This document shows positions 36,836-49,516 of a stretch of 64,000 nucleotides of DNA, piece after piece. Source of the stretch: Aspidapion aeneum (taxonomy: Eukaryota; Arthropoda; Insecta; Coleoptera; Brentidae); the NCBI GenBank assembly GCA_963576565.1, contig OY755044.1, positions 38,833,235-38,897,234 on the forward strand, given 5' to 3'. Under the pieces are notes generated by a model. It saw nothing but the letters and a program-made list of their open reading frames with translations. It was not told the DNA's origin and did no database searches. A program made the position numbers and the translations under genes. The stretch's first letter is position 1; each line of letters starts with the position of its first letter.

Positions 36836-38160
36836 TACATGAGTGAGTGAGTCAGTGAGTGAGTGGCAATTTCGACGTTTTTTTAAATTTCGTAACTACT
36901 TTATAGAAGTCCATGAAACTTGGAGGGGTTGTTAACTCTATGAAGGTCTACGACTGTGCAAATGAGTATGAGATTCGTAGCTCTTTCCGAAGTAGAGTTT
37001 TAGATAGGTCAAATATGAGCTGAAATGTTTCAAGAAAAGATGGTACGGCAGCGCGAACTTGGCGAGCCACTGCCGTGCCCTCAGATAAAGACAATGGAAG
37101 TCCAAAGTTTTATTTCTACTCAATCATTGTCTACGAGTTTCAAACAAAAGATTATTTTTTCACTTATATAATGGTAACAAGTTTAATTGAGTGGGTCCTC
37201 AAGTCGTGAACGGTTAGCCCAGATTTTCCTAAGCTCTAAGGTCGACACTGACAGTAACATGTGTTTATATTAAATGCAGTGTTGTCTTGGCCGTCGGACC
37301 CGGTATATTAAATTTTTTGTGTTTTTTTACTGTGTGTTGAGTTTTATTTTTGTGAAAAAGAACTTAGTTGGACGTAAAAATAATCAAGAAGTTATATGTT
37401 TATGAAAATATTGTGAAAATTCAGCCCACTTTGGTTTTAACGAGATGATTCCAGTGACGCAGCTATGCTGCCATCGCCGGGGATTCTGTAAATTCTAAGT
37501 TTTCAGGAATGACCGCCACGAATAGGGAAAATTTACACGGGGCCGCAGTTGATTACTTCTCTTTATATTTTTATTACTCTAAGCCTCAAACTAGGAATCT
37601 GGAATTCTTAACCCACCCATAAAAAATAGTAGAAAATAGAAATTTAGAAGATACGTGGCCAACCATCGTATTCTCATGTATTTTCCAAAGCTTTTCGTAT
37701 CCCTTTTTTAGAAGAAGTTTTTGGACTTGGGAATAAATTCCAGGGGTCCAGAAAATTTAGGATTCAACGTTGTCATCCAAAAGTGAATTTTTTTGTCACC
37801 TTTTTAGAAATTCTTTTTCACCCTGTTTTATGGTAAAAAAATGGCCGATAATTTTTTTTAAAAATATGGCAACCCGACAATATATGCAGACGGTTTTGTA
37901 TCAAGATTTCCACATTTTTGAAGTGTAAACTTCTTTAGGCGCGTTTAGCAGTTTTTGTGGGTAGTGAATTGAACTGAGCCGTCAGGCTCGATATGTAACG
38001 CTCATTCGGGTGAAGTCGGCTCGACTCGACTAACTGTAAGAGAAACATTCAGCGAGCGATATGATGATGCAGATGAAGGCCAGTATTATTAATTTCGCCT
38101 TGCTAAAGTTTACACTTCTGCCGTGTGGTCTTAAGCACACACATTTTTTTATTACCTAAA
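36836..38160. other. Upstream region of the transporter exon, no gene seen
   Basis: It starts with a short GAGT tetranucleotide run (36839-36866). The last few hundred bases must contain any 5' UTR or promoter-proximal sequence if 38161 is in the first exon, but I see no convincing TATA box or initiator. Confidence 0.4.
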
Positions 38161-38394
38161 ATGTGTCAATCGCAAAGGAAGCAGTCAGCTAAAATCGTAT
38201 TATTTCCAGGACATGGAGGTTATAGTGCACATGGAACTCACGGGCGTGATATAGAAAAAAACACAAGCAAAAATGGTCACGATCATTATGGTGACAGAAA
38301 GTTTCAAGGCAAAGAATCGCTGTTAGCTTCCAGAATCAGTTTGTTTGTTGACGATTTCAAGCCTAAGATCCCCGATGGTGGCTGGGGGTGGTTG
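38161..38394 (+). CDS. Monocarboxylate transporter (SLC16/MCT family), coding exon 1
   Basis: ATG 38161 (context AAAATG) is the first ATG after an in-frame stop at 38104, so it is the likely start unless an upstream exon is spliced in. The exon encodes 78 residues of a hydrophilic, His/Lys-rich cytoplasmic N-terminus. It ends in PDGGWGWL, the first half of the MCT family signature at the mouth of transmembrane helix 1. The donor is TTG/GTAAGT (phase 0). The family moves monocarboxylates or related small solutes across the plasma membrane, often with protons; the substrate cannot be read from this part. The next exon is 7.1 kb away. Family call firm; exact orthology unknown. Confidence 0.93.
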
Positions 38395-38944
38395 GTAAGT
38401 TCATTTTTGGCGTCATCCTGAGGGCCAGAATATTATATTATAATGAGTGAGCACTAAGGAATAATTGAATATTTTGTCCCTAATTTTACCAACGGGCGTA
38501 TATGAAAAAGTAAAGTTTATGATATGTGCCATCTTAGAATTATACGCCACATTGTGGGTTGAAAGAGCAACGCAGTTTACCCGAAAAAAAAACAATAAAA
38601 ATGAGTTTGGTAAATTTTATTATATAAGCCCTTTTGAAAAATTAGAGATGATTTGTATAATTTATAAATATAAAAATATAATATTTTGGTTTAAAAATGG
38701 CAGCCGTATTTAAAGCTGAAAATGTCACTAGTAGATGTCAAATAAAAACGGAGTTAGTAATAAATTTGGACAAGTTAGCGATGATTAAGCCGACTTTTAA
38801 TTGTTTTGGTAGAGTGTTACTGAAAAAAGCAATTCCAATATATATCTTGCGCTTTTAACAATATTTTTATGTATTTAGTAGGGTAATCCATCTAGAGACT
38901 GCTGTAAGTAAATATGTATGATTTAGTTTTGAAAACATGTTACC
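38395..38944 (+). other. Intron 1, first part
   Basis: Noncoding start of the 7.1-kb intron 38395-45472. No repeat recognised before the reverse-transcriptase fragment. Confidence 0.6.
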
Positions 38945-39315
38945 TTTGTGGACCTACAAAAAGCATGTGATACTTCCAGTAGAAAAATTATGGACAGTGT
39001 TAGAGCAAACTAATCAATCATACATACATAAAAGCGATAAAAGAACCATATAAAGGGTCAAAATCTAAAATTAAAATTGGAAACCGACTTTCAAAAGAAT
39101 TTCTGGTAACAAAAGGCTTAAGACAGGTATGTTGTATCTCTCCAACTCTCTTTAAAAAATATATCGGAATAGCTCTAAAAAACAGGAAACGCAAAGTACA
39201 CAGCATGGGAATACAACTTAACGACCGATTTACCATATACACAATACTGTTTGCTGACGACCAAGTAACTGTATCCGGTTTAGCGGATCATGCATGGTCA
39301 AATGATCACAGGATT
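38945..39315 (+). pseudogene. Non-LTR retrotransposon reverse-transcriptase fragment
   Basis: FVDLQKACD (38945 on), GLRQVCCISPTLF (about 39118-39155) and LFADDQVTV (about 39248-39275) are the consecutive RT motifs of arthropod LINEs. Frames change between them and the ends are missing, so it is a dead fragment inside intron 1 of the transporter gene, in the same orientation. Confidence 0.85.
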
Positions 39316-39455
39316 CAGTGGTCGGAAGCTAAAGTTTTGCATAAGGAGTCGCATCAGCGAAAACGAAAGTTTATTAAAGCTGCATTTTTAATGCAGAATA
39401 AAGAAGTTTTCAGTTAACCAAGCACAGACATACCACACATATGGAAACCACTCCT

Positions 39456-39620
39456 TAAAAAAAACAGGCGTCTTAGGATTAAAAAAGGGGGCGGGCCGTC
39501 ACACCTTACTGCACACCAAGTAGTATAAATAGTAGCCTAGAGACTAGACTGTTTAGTTTACACTTAAAAACGGTTAGAGATACTTACTAACCGAAACGTC
39601 GTGTTTAAAATAAATAAAAA
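39456..39620 (+). repeat. R7 repeat, uninterrupted copy 2
   Basis: CGTCTTAGGATTAAAAAAGG, then GGGCGGGCC, CACACCAAGTAGTATAA and ACGGTTAGAGATA. It shows the site of the R1 insertion at 34953-35467 without R1. Confidence 0.8.
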
Positions 39621-40242
39621 CAATGGAAGTCCGAAATTTTATTTTTACATAACATGCTTGTTATGTAAACTACTATTAAATACCTACGCCTTTCTTTTCA
39701 AAATATTTTATTATATTGATATTTTAAGTTCAAGCAAAATAGAATGTTAGCAATCGTAAAAAAATTTGCATATTAGGTACCCATTAAAAAAATATGCTTA
39801 AAAGTAGGTTTTGTGTTGATAAATTGTGTAAATTAAAAATGCAATCATTAGTTTTTTTTGCAACAAATTAAAAATCAAATAAATATATCACAACACCTAA
39901 TTATAATGTTAAACAAATGTTTGTTTACTAATTGCAATTTGTAACAGCATAAAAAGTATTTTAAAGGAAAGAAAATCTACCGCAGCCGATAGAAAAATAA
40001 AATTAGACTCGATCAGAGTTGCTGTTGAGGGTGGATAATTGATTTTTTACGGTTTTTAGCGAAATCAGATCTTGTATCGAGAAAAGTTGAAAAGTTATAG
40101 GTATTAAAAAAATTCACAACTTTTGTGGAAATATTTTTTTACATAACCTAAAATTCTTCAAAAAAAAACAAGAAATCTGTTTTTTTTTTTAAATCTTTAT
40201 CTTCCATTTTTGACAAAATTTAGTGAAAACATATCTACTTCC
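39621..40242. other. Unassigned part of intron 1
   Basis: AT-rich, no recognisable feature. Confidence 0.4.
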
Positions 40243-40372
40243 TTAAAGCGGCCCTCACACGATCAGTATTACTGACAGTATTTTTATATATGTCTTTATT
40301 TGTCAAAAGTTATAAACAAAGACATTTATAAAAATACTGTCAGTAAAACTAATCGTGTGAGGGCCGCTTAAC
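40243..40372. mobile_element. Short palindromic MITE, about 130 bp
   Basis: AGCGGCCCTCACACGAT at the left and ATCGTGTGAGGGCCGCT at the right are exact inverses. Pairing continues inward through ACTGACAGTATTTTTATA and AAGACAT with few mismatches. TTAA touches both ends (CCTTAAAGCGG, CGCTTAACA), so a TA or TTAA target is likely. Confidence 0.85.
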
Positions 40373-40631
40373 ACGTTGTAATTTAACTTTAACATCTTTT
40401 TTTGTGACTTAAGAAATGTATGAAGTCAATGGCAACATTGTCGCCAAAATAGCATGCTTGGTTTATTCACTCCGAAGCTCGGAGTTAGGATTCACTTTCA
40501 AGAATTTTCGCTGAGGAAAAAGTTGTTCGTCTCGGCAAGATAAACTTATGTACGACAATTTAGCCTGTTACTCATCACTTAAAAAATAGATCGATGTTCC
40601 ACAGTACATCGATCTAAAACGTATTATCAAA

Positions 40632-41133
40632 AAATAAATAGACCCATGATGGATCTGATACCTTTCTGTGCCCATAAGCACACTCCGAGTAAACACCATG
40701 CTATATCAGTCTTGAAAACAGTTTTTTGTAAATATCTTAGTAAGAAAAGCTCCTATAAAGTTTTGGGTTGTAACACAGATTATTCAGAAAAATATGTTCT
40801 ACTATATTCCGAAAACCGCATATTGATGCGATGTTCCATTAAAAAGTTAGTATATTTTCAATTTCAATCAAAAAACTGTCATTAGCATTAATGGATTTTG
40901 ACCCAAATCTAATCAGTTTGTTACAGTGTCGAAATTTTTTTACCTAAAAGTTTCATGCAATTCGGTTCAGCGGTTTAGGAGCTATCGTGTTGCGGACATA
41001 CACACACACACACACAGACAGACGTCATCCGTCATGCCGATATTGCTACGATAGGTCCAAATACACCCAAATAACACATTTTCGGCGTTATCTCAAAAAA
41101 AAATTTCGAAATTAATACTTTCTCTAGCTATTG
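40632..41133 (+). mobile_element. R1 repeat, copy in intron 1
   Basis: It begins AAATAGACCCATGATGGATC and runs through GTTTTTTGTAAATATCTTAG, CGAAAACCGCATATTGATGC, GCGGTTTAGGAGCTATCG and ACACATTTTCGGCGTTATCT to TTCTCTAGCTATTGC. It is colinear with 34953-35467 but lacks the last 15 bases. Confidence 0.8.
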
Positions 41134-41897
41134 CTGCTAATAAAACACAACTGTTTTATAGAAAATAACTGCTTCCAGAATTTGGGTATTTTCGGGTGAA
41201 AATAAATCAAAATAAATTGTAAATGTAAATATTTTTATTTAAAATCTTAAAATGTGTTTAAAACACAAAAAGGTGAGCTTTCACCAAATTTCGTAAAAAA
41301 CAAACGAAAAATGTGGAAAATAAAAATCAGAAAACAAAAAAACGTTTTTTTTTATTTTCATCGGAAAAGTTGCTTGTAGACCTTTTTATTACCTATGACT
41401 TTTGTACAGTGAAACCTCTCCTTACGGACAACTCTATTAAACGGACACTCCCTTTAGGCGGACAAATTTGTTAGAACCAAGCTTTTCCCTATTTCTTTAC
41501 ATGTAAAATTCACTCCTATAACCGGACACTCTAATAACCGGACGCGGACAATTTTTTTTGGTTAAAAAATTCTGAAACCTCCCTTAACCGGACGCGAACC
41601 TTCGACAACGGGACGGAGCGCTGCATAAATATTATGTAGTATGTTGGCAACAACGCACTTTGCAGCCGGGGAATTACTTCTTGCCGTTTTAATGCGGAGA
41701 CTAAATACTTCTGTCGTATTTCCAACATATTTTATTCGGCGGGACTGCTGTTTTATTTTTATTGTTCAGTTGGGTAGTAATAGATCTCTTTGAAATGGCG
41801 CCTAGGAAATAACTTCTTAGTTTACGTGAAAATATAGAAGTTGTTAAAGTTTCGGAGAAGGAACATCTATCAGCATTAAACGTAAATGTAATATCGG

Positions 41898-43226
41898 CAG
41901 CGCCGGCTTTTCCATTAGACACTCTACGCACTTGCCTAGGGCCCGGAGCCTCAAGGGGCCCGGAGGGCCGCGGTCCAAAACCTCAAGTCAACTTTAAATT
42001 TATTGTGAAGTAAAAAAAGGAAGAATAAAATGCCAAAAAAATACGTGTCATTTTATTATAGATAGGTTTTTTTCTAAAAAAAATATTATTTAAATCTAGG
42101 TTTGTAGGTATAACCCATCGCTCAAGTTCTAGACATCACAATACCCGTTAATTACCACCACTGCGTATTACATAACAGACGCGGGCGCCCGCGACTATTC
42201 TCAACAATCAAGGACATTCCTTTCTAAGACACCTGTGAGATGCGTGTCCAAGGATATTGACGATAGAAGGTGTATGTCTTTGATAAGCACGTTAAAATTT
42301 CTAGAGAAAGACGGTGGCTGTGAAAGACTGATTTGTTTATTTTAGCTCACACATATACTATACTATAGTAGTGTGAGCTATGGTGATCCTAATTTTTTCG
42401 AGAAAAAAAAAGTTTATCCGATTTCAAAATTTTTTATATATCTTTGCGTTTCAGATGATTTTGAAACTTTTTTGTTGCGCCGTCTGTCTGTCTGTCTGTA
42501 TGTCTGTCTGTAACGACCAACGCGCATAACTCAAAAACCGCTTGGCCGATTTCAATGAAATTTGGTACCTAGGCTGGGTCTTGGGTCGAGATGGTCCCAT
42601 TTAAAAATCAACAAAATCCACCTAACACAAACCAAATAAAAGGGTGGGGATAGATTTCAAAAATTAGAGTTTATGTGAAAATATGGCGTGTGTGATATCA
42701 AACGAAAGGTAATTGAGTCTGGAGTTAAACAAAATACATTTTAATTTATTTTAAAAACAGGGTAGGGGTATATTTCAAAAATTAGAGTTTAAGTGAAAAT
42801 ATGGCGTGTGTGATATCAAACGAAAGGTAATTGAGTCCGGAGTTTAACAAAATACATTTTAGTTTTTGTTTTTTTAAGGGTGGGGGTGGATTTCAAAAAT
42901 TTGAGTTTAAGTCAAAAAATGGCTTGTGTGGCATCAAACAAAAGGTAATTTAGTGTGGAGTTGAATAAAATATGTTTCAGTTTTTAGTTATATTGGCTCA
43001 CACGTACACTATAACTATAGTACCTAGTGTGAGCTTAGAGGCCCATATATTGGCAGAGTATTTTTATCAGATTTTGTACTTAATGTATATTAAATGTGTC
43101 GCTGGTGCAAATTTTTTAAAATAAATTATTTTTTTTTTATAAAAAAAATTGCCTTTACCTTGTGGGGAGGGGGGGTCCGTATATCTACTAGTGCCTAGGG
43201 CCCGGTAGGTCCTTAAACCGGCGCTG
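41898..43226. mobile_element. hAT-like element nested in the Tigger fossil
   Basis: The ends CAGCGCCGGCTTTTC and AAACCGGCGCTG are inverted. AATATCGG is duplicated at 41890-41897 and 43227-43234 (8 bp). It contains GCCTAGGGCCCGG in direct form near both ends and is itself interrupted by the R3 repeat (42344-43064). No transposase is seen. Confidence 0.88.
42344..43064 (+). mobile_element. Terminal-hairpin repeat R3, copy a
   Basis: The left end is a hairpin AGCTCACACATATACTA...TAGTGTGAGCT and the right end is another hairpin GCTCACACGTACACTATA...TAGTGTGAGC. After the left hairpin come ATGGTGATCC, a GTCT tetranucleotide run, and ACCAACGCGCATAACTCAAA. Then three related tandem blocks with TATGGCGTGTGTGATATCAA follow. 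Copies b, c and d are at 60618-61421, 62108-62645 and 62782-63554. Noncoding; superfamily unknown. Confidence 0.85.
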
Positions 43227-43366
43227 AATATCGGCAACTTAAGCAGCGTAAATTGTTTATAAATATATATTAAAATGTTGCAGTTCCCTCTTATAAGCGG
43301 ACACCTCCAAAAAGCGGACAAAATCGACAGAACCGTGAGTGTCCGCTTATAGGAGGTTTCACTGTA

Positions 43367-45472
43367 TTTAACTTTTTTCAAACTTAAGGTCCAGTTTCGC
43401 TGATTATTCTAAAAATCCGTTACCAACCCCAAAAATTAACCTCATTTCACGCTACTCGGATCGAGTCTAATCTATTTTTCCTGTTTTTTTTGCCTATTTG
43501 TAAGGTAATCTAGCACTGGTCTAGTAGCCTTAAACACTAGATTATTAAACATGAAAAAAAAAACTTATTCGAATGATACACTATGCTTATAGTTTTGTCT
43601 ATAAAAAATTTATTACCTGGCTCAGAGAAGATCTTTGCCCTAAACTTATACAAATATGTCCTCGTATTGTAATTTATCCTAAATCCCCTGTACAGAAATA
43701 AAGAACCGGTGATTCTATGTTTATTTTAATCCAAAATGAACATGGGTCTTAAAACGAGTTGTTAACAGAGATAATAGAACAGCTAAAGATTGAATTTTAC
43801 AACCAATCAAAATAAAAAGAGTGGGTACAGCGTGTCCCATTTTCGATGGGATTAAATGGGAAACTCGGTTATTAATAAAGATATTGATTTTCTGATTGCA
43901 CCTTACAGTGCTCTTTTTTTGAGCCCTTAAAAATGTTGTAATCAGATTTTTGCTATACCCCCTATTTTCGCTAATACAGGGAGTTTTTGAAAAAATTGCA
44001 TTTTTAATAATTCCTTAATAAGTCTCGCTTATTTTGCAAGATATTTTTATACTGTAAAAACCTTTTTATGGCAACTGTTTTAGAAGAAAATAATGACGTT
44101 GTCAATTTTTTTAAATATTGTTTAGTTTTTGAGATATGGTATTTATCATAAAAAAATTAAATACGGACCTGGATTTTTTGTATTACTATTTTGATTAGTT
44201 TTATGCTATTATGATCACAAAATAATAAAAATTTAATATATTTGTGTTTTAAGGCAAAAAATTTTTTTAAATACTTATTTAAAAAAAGTTTTAGTCCGAA
44301 CCTGGAAATTTCCAACATAAATATAAATTAAAAATTGCTAGATAAAAGATATTTAGTTTAACAGTTTTGATACATAGCAAATTAAAATGGTTTTACGTTA
44401 GTTTAAAGATGTATTTGAAACAAAGTCTACGACAAATACAAAAAAATAACGGATTACAAAAAATTATAACTAATTTTTCTTTAATGATATAAATGTTCAA
44501 ATAGCGTGTCGTGGATAAAAGGGCGGGGAGCGAATACCTTAAGGGCGCAAATATAGGTCTGGGAGTCAAATAAGTTACAAACCTTTTCTTAAAATAATAA
44601 CACTATTAATTCTATTTTCTTCTCAAAGGACGCCAGGGGCGCCAAGCCCCCTATACGACACGCCACTGCTGATTGCCATTATGTGTAAAACATTGTTTTG
44701 CATAAAAATATTTCTGCCGTTTAAATATTGGGATTTTGTGGCTTGAATAAAGCAGTCAAACATATCACATTTTTCAAAATCTGGATATAGTCGCTTTCTA
44801 GCCATTTTAGACTAATTTTGAGTGAGCCATTCACAAAAATGACAATGTCAATTCCACGCTTTTGTTTTTCCATGTTGAAGTAAATTTCATGAGTTGCTGT
44901 GGTGCCATCGAATAATTACTATGATATTATTTTTGTCACTTTTTAACGTTTTTACTTTATTTATAAATCTTTTAATTAACGTTTCCCAAATCAGAAAAAC
45001 TAAAAGTCGTTCAACTAGTGTGTCTTGCAATTTTAAATTTATATTTACGTTGAAAATTTCCAGGTTATTATTATTGTTACATTTTTCTTAAAAAATAAAG
45101 ATATTCTCGGACTTTTCCTACTCTAATAGAAAAGGTTCTAAAGTTCTAAGACCCCGAACAAATTTTAACAGATAGATTCTTAGAGTAATAAACATATAAT
45201 TACTCTGAGCAGTACTGACTCTGAGGATAGATTTCATCCCAAATTTAATTAAAAACTGGCAAAAAAACAAAAACATAACAAGCCCTTGACATATCTAAAC
45301 CAAAGAATAAAATGTAAATGGGCAAGGCGGTGGCCATTTTGGATTTCCGTTTTTACTTTGGTCAAATTCAATCCGTCAATATTTTGGTCATGCGTGGTTG
45401 TTACCAATCTACCAGTTGTACATGAGATTTTGGATCATCTTGTATATTACAAGTTTTTTTTATACATTTTAG
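43367..45472. other. Unassigned rest of intron 1
   Basis: AT-rich sequence with short open frames only. A GC-richer remnant with CGCCACTGCTG near 44660 may be the end of a decayed hAT MITE. Confidence 0.4.
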
Positions 45473-45619
45473 GTGGTCCTTGCCTGCACCTTTATTAATT
45501 GCGTCTCCGACGGTATCACGTGCTGCTTTGGGTTACTATACATAGATTTTCTGAATGAATTTCAGGCATCAAATTCAGCTACTGCTTGGATTGGAAGTTT
45601 GTATATTGCTGTGCCACTG
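45473..45619 (+). CDS. Monocarboxylate transporter, coding exon 2
   Basis: Forty-nine codons between a TTTTAG acceptor and CTG/GTAAGT (phase 0 in and out). It begins VVLACTFINCVSDG and completes transmembrane helix 1 of the family, right after WGWL of exon 1. It continues through FGLLYIDFLNEF into the start of helix 2 (TAWIGSLYIAVPL). The hydrophobic pattern and the F-x-E-F loop are those of SLC16 proteins. Confidence 0.93.
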
Positions 45620-46752
45620 GTAAGTCTATAATTTTGTAGAAGTAGCAATGAGGGTTGACTGGAATTGGATGTGTGCTTACTCATAGGTAACGTGACCATA
45701 ATTCTTTCAAAAAGTCGGGCAGCCCTGCTGGACAAGCATTGACTTGGTTTAAAACCTGGGGGGTGAGAGGTTTAATAGAAAAAAAAAACATAATGTTAAA
45801 AAAATTTACAACTTTTTCAAAAAAATTTACAACTTTTTCAAAAGAATTTCAATTTTTTGAAAAAATTAAAGTTTGACCAAATCAAATGATATTGATATTG
45901 GGTAAATTTCTTTCTCACCATTTTTACGAATATCTAAAAGATACACATTTTGTAAGTTAGCTTAAGTAAGCATAAGTAAAAAATACTACCCTAGCGCCGC
46001 ATGCGAAAGTTTTAGTAAAAATTTTCTCAGTGCCTTTTGCCAAAATTTTGTGTTTTGTTTGTAACCAATTTTTAAAAGCAAATCCTTAAAAACCATCGAA
46101 AACCAGAATAATATTATGTATGGATTATGTATTTCTCCCGATTTATACCTTGCCGCTCGGTTATTGGGCTACAGTTCGGCTTTGCCGTTCGCAAAAGTTG
46201 GATATAATTCATCTTAATATTTTGGCGTTAAAGATTCGTAAGTCATACTTAGTTGATTTTTTCATAAAATTATTTTCCTTTCTATTGTTTTTCTTTATTG
46301 CCAAGGCTAAGCCAGAAAAGGTTAGAAGCTATATTTTAAACAAAAAAAACTGTAAAAAAACAAATGCTTGAGATTATTATTACCGAACTATTGCGCAAGG
46401 ATGACGGCAACCTATATAAATGCTAAAATGCCGTCTACGAACTGTGAACGGTCAACGTCAACGGTGAGCGGCAATTTATAATTCAGAAATTCTGGTAAAA
46501 AGCGTAACTTTCGCGGAACACTTCTCAAATCGGGATAGCTTTCTGAAAATCAGGACAGTCCCTTATTGTTTGTTCCATTTACAAAGTCTAGACTAGAATG
46601 TCTGGCTATTCAATTATATGCAGCTCTTCCTCATTCAGGGTTGCTGATTCTTCTTCCTGTCCAAAGAAGACTGGACAGATCGAGTCGTTCTTCTTGACTA
46701 AATAAGCTCCCTCGGTCGTTTTTGTTTTGTTAGAATTCCTATTCATGTTCGT
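45620..46752. other. Intron 2, first part
   Basis: No feature seen. A tandem AAAATTTACAACTTTTTC duplication lies near 45808-45842. Confidence 0.5.
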
Positions 46753-47354
46753 CCAGGGCTATCAAAACGGACGAGCCACGATCCTCCACTTTGTTGACGT
46801 CACATCGGGGGCTGATTTTTTTTTTACATGGTAACATCACGACACAGCTGATTGTCTTTAAAATATTGAAGTTGAAATGACGGTTCATGAATGTTTGATT
46901 TTTTTTTAAATAAAGCCGGTTTTGAGATTGTTTTTACTATATTCTTGCAGAACAACTTTTTTTAAATGTATAGTAACCCTTAATTTTTCAGAGCCGCTTC
47001 ACAAAAATTAAATTTAAAGCAGAAGCAAAATCTGACAAACACAGATGACAAAGTCAAATACATGTCAAATATAACAGTCGGCATGCGGTACATGACGAAT
47101 AATTTGAATTCAAAATAAGGAACTCTAAATCTTGAAGATTTTAACCTTTTAATCATCTTGCATCCTTACAAAAGTTTGGTGCAATATCGAGATGGTGTCT
47201 GAGAATATTTTACTGATATTTCGCGGAAATCTGTAGGCCATTTTGAAAATATCATAAAAAACGTCTAACCTCCCATAAGACCCAATGTAAAAGTCAGCCC
47301 CCGAGAACAGCTGATTTTTTCAGGGTCGTGCCCTCTATTTTTTGTTGGCCTTGG
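46753..47354 (+). mobile_element. Element R4, copy 1 (about 600 bp, 5-bp duplication)
   Basis: It begins CCAGGGCTAT and ends GGCCTTGG, a short inverted end CCA(G/A)GGC. Flanks TTCGT (46748-46752) and TCCGT (47355-47359) fit a 5-bp target duplication with one change. The same element lies at 59376-59988 with exact TTCTC flanks. It contains CACTTTGTTGACGTCACATC and GAGAACAGCTGATTTTTTC. Noncoding. Confidence 0.8.
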
Positions 47355-47791
47355 TCCGTCCAAAGAGTTAGTTACATTTGGTGGACTTTATTATAATACC
47401 TATTACCATTTAGCGGTTTAATAATTTCTACTTCTTCAAATTTTAAATCTCCTGTAGCACTTGTTTCATTGTCTATTCAAGACAAGTATGTTTTTTGTTT
47501 TCTTCTGCCTCCTTTTTGCAAAAGGTCCATATCTCGCAGCCATATTATGTAACTCCTGCATAGTAGTTTACGCTTTTGTAAATTGCAATATTTTTTACTT
47601 AGTAATTTACTTTTATTTACAAATACATCAAAATCCTTCTCAAGCTTACATTCATCGTCTCCTGCTGCTAAGGCGTGTTCCCAATTATACATCTTCTTGA
47701 CTTAAAATTAATTCAGTAAATAGATAGATAGATAAATAAGTCATTTTCCTAAAAGTTTGTTCGGTATTTCGCTTATAAAAATATATTTTAG
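47355..47791. other. Intron 2, end
   Basis: Nothing recognisable. A 71-79 codon open frame on each strand here has no known motif. Confidence 0.4.
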
Positions 47792-47939
47792 GTGGCAGGA
47801 CCCATCGGTAGCGCCATGGTGGATAGATACGGGTGCAAATGGATGACAGTACTTGGTGCCTTAATCAGCACCTGCGGATTTATTATGAGCACCTTCGCAA
47901 GAGATATTGTCGTTATGTATGTTACTTTTGGATTTATAG
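47792..47939 (+). CDS. Monocarboxylate transporter, coding exon 3
   Basis: The acceptor is TTTTAG/GTGGCAGG and the donor ATAG/GTAAGA; it enters in phase 0 and leaves in phase 1. It encodes VAGPIGSAMVDRYGCKWMTV, giving the end of helix 2 and the short D-R-Y-G cytoplasmic loop typical of the major facilitator fold. Helix 3 (LGALISTCGFIMSTF) and the start of helix 4 follow. Confidence 0.93.
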
Positions 47940-48108
47940 GTAAGAAATACGTTTCTTTCTTTGATTGATGATGGTAGAGCAAGCTAATAGTTTTTAACCA
48001 GAAATGTACGCCATAATAATCACGGCAACGGGCAACCCTAAAAGAGGTCAGGAACATGCCGGAACTGCACGTCACTCCCCAACTACTACCACCGAGACTA
48101 CCACTGAT

Positions 48109-49308
48109 CCCAACTAACATTTATAGTAGCGGCTACATGTTCTAAAGGCTTTGCTACTTTCTTATAGTAGAAATGTGGTGATCCCAACCAAAATTTGTTA
48201 CTTTTTAGTTCTAACAACTATTTAGTATCAGGAAATAGTAGATGTTTCGTAAAAACGACCCTCTAAACTACTTCATAGGATTGTTTCTTGATAGTCGATT
48301 CTGATAGTCTTCTCTACCACAATAGGACGTTGCTAAAGCTTTACTTTCTTTTTAGTCGTTATTTCGTAGTCGCCCTGACTTTTATATCCTACTTAATTAC
48401 CACTAGAAAGTTAAGCTTCATTGGAGTCCCAAACAAGTGTATCCGACAACTACATTATAACTTTAATTTTTACCACAAAAGTTTGTGTCATCATAGTAAC
48501 ATCTGATGTAACAATGTAGACAAAATAACTTTTTGGATCAACTTTAAAGCCGCAACTACTTTCAAGTAACCTTTTCGACTATCAAGGAATATAGTTTGGG
48601 ACGCCATGTTTTTATGTAAGAAAGAAAATTTAATATTTTTGTTGTCGTTTTATGAGCTCATATTAAAGAGCCATACTATTTTATAAACAAATTAGTTGAA
48701 GCTTACCAAAAATGCTCTTCTTAAGCACCATTTGTTGGAGTTAACTGTCGATTATGAAAACATAACCTCCAAAATCACAACACAAAAATTCCATTAGCTA
48801 CCAGAAAACGGCTCAATTTTACGGGCGCACCGGTTTTTTGCAATATATATAATGCATGTTATACAAAAAACTTTGCGTCGCACTCGAATTTTGATCCTCT
48901 GCTCGTAAATTCTCACACTTTTGGATAACATAGTTCATATTATAACCATAACCAAACAAAAAAACTAAGCGAGTCTGTTTACTGTTGTGTCCACCATATT
49001 GTGTAACAATTCTACCAAAAAGAAACGATTATATTATTTGCAACTACATCGCAACTTTTATGCCATTACGGAAAAAAAACAGCCTCTACGACGTAGTAGA
49101 TACCTGGCTACGACGTAGTAGTGTAGTTGTTACTACAGTGACTTTAAATACTTGGCCAAGTAGTTATAACCAGAAATTGGTTCCCCACTTAGGGAATTAT
49201 AACGTCGCTGTATGGTATACTGAGACGTAGCGGGAGTACGTTGCGGTTACTTTTAAGAAATTCTTTCTAGTTGGGGTTTCGTCGTTACAACTTTAATTGT
49301 TTGTTGGG
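48109..49308. mobile_element. Noncoding 1.2-kb element R6, copy 2
   Basis: Near-identical to 27730-28927 from CCCAACTAACA to TTGTTTGTTGGG, here within intron 3 of the transporter (47940-49516). Differences are mainly single bases plus a few short indels. The flanks (CACTGAT left, ATACTCC right) are unrelated to those of copy 1. Confidence 0.9.
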
Positions 49309-49516
49309 ATACTCCATAAGAAAACAGTGCTACTAAATTTGAAACGAGGTTACATATACATTACAAAAATTTTGATAGAAATAAAATGTTTTTAACCTTC
49401 AATTTTCTTTCAAGCGAAAAAAGGAAAGAGGCTTTAAAAGAGTAGGGTAGGTGATAATGAAAAAAACTTAGACTAACTTACCTACCAAAAGGCTGCACTT
49501 ACTTTTCCTATTTTAG

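Larger units (their letters stand above)
41407..43364 (+). mobile_element. Tigger/pogo-like transposon fossil with nested insertions
   Basis: The ends CAGTGAAACCTCTCC and (read inward) CAGTGAAACCTCCTATAAGC are flanked by TA (41405-41406, 43365-43366) and resemble Tigger/pogo termini, with internal GCGGACA repeats. At about 41793 a broken frame starts MAPRK, then a stop, then SLRENIEVVKVSEKE, which looks like the start of a CENP-B-type DNA-binding domain of a pogo transposase. The element is interrupted at 41897/43227 by a hAT element; little of the transposase remains. Confidence 0.75.

Noticed and set aside
38125..38160. An upstream extension of the transporter N-terminus
   Set aside because: It would need a GTG start; the first ATG after the in-frame stop at 38104 is 38161.
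47461..47700. Overlapping 71-79 codon open frames on both strands
   Set aside because: They lie in intron 2, have no recognisable motif, and sense and antisense are open alike.
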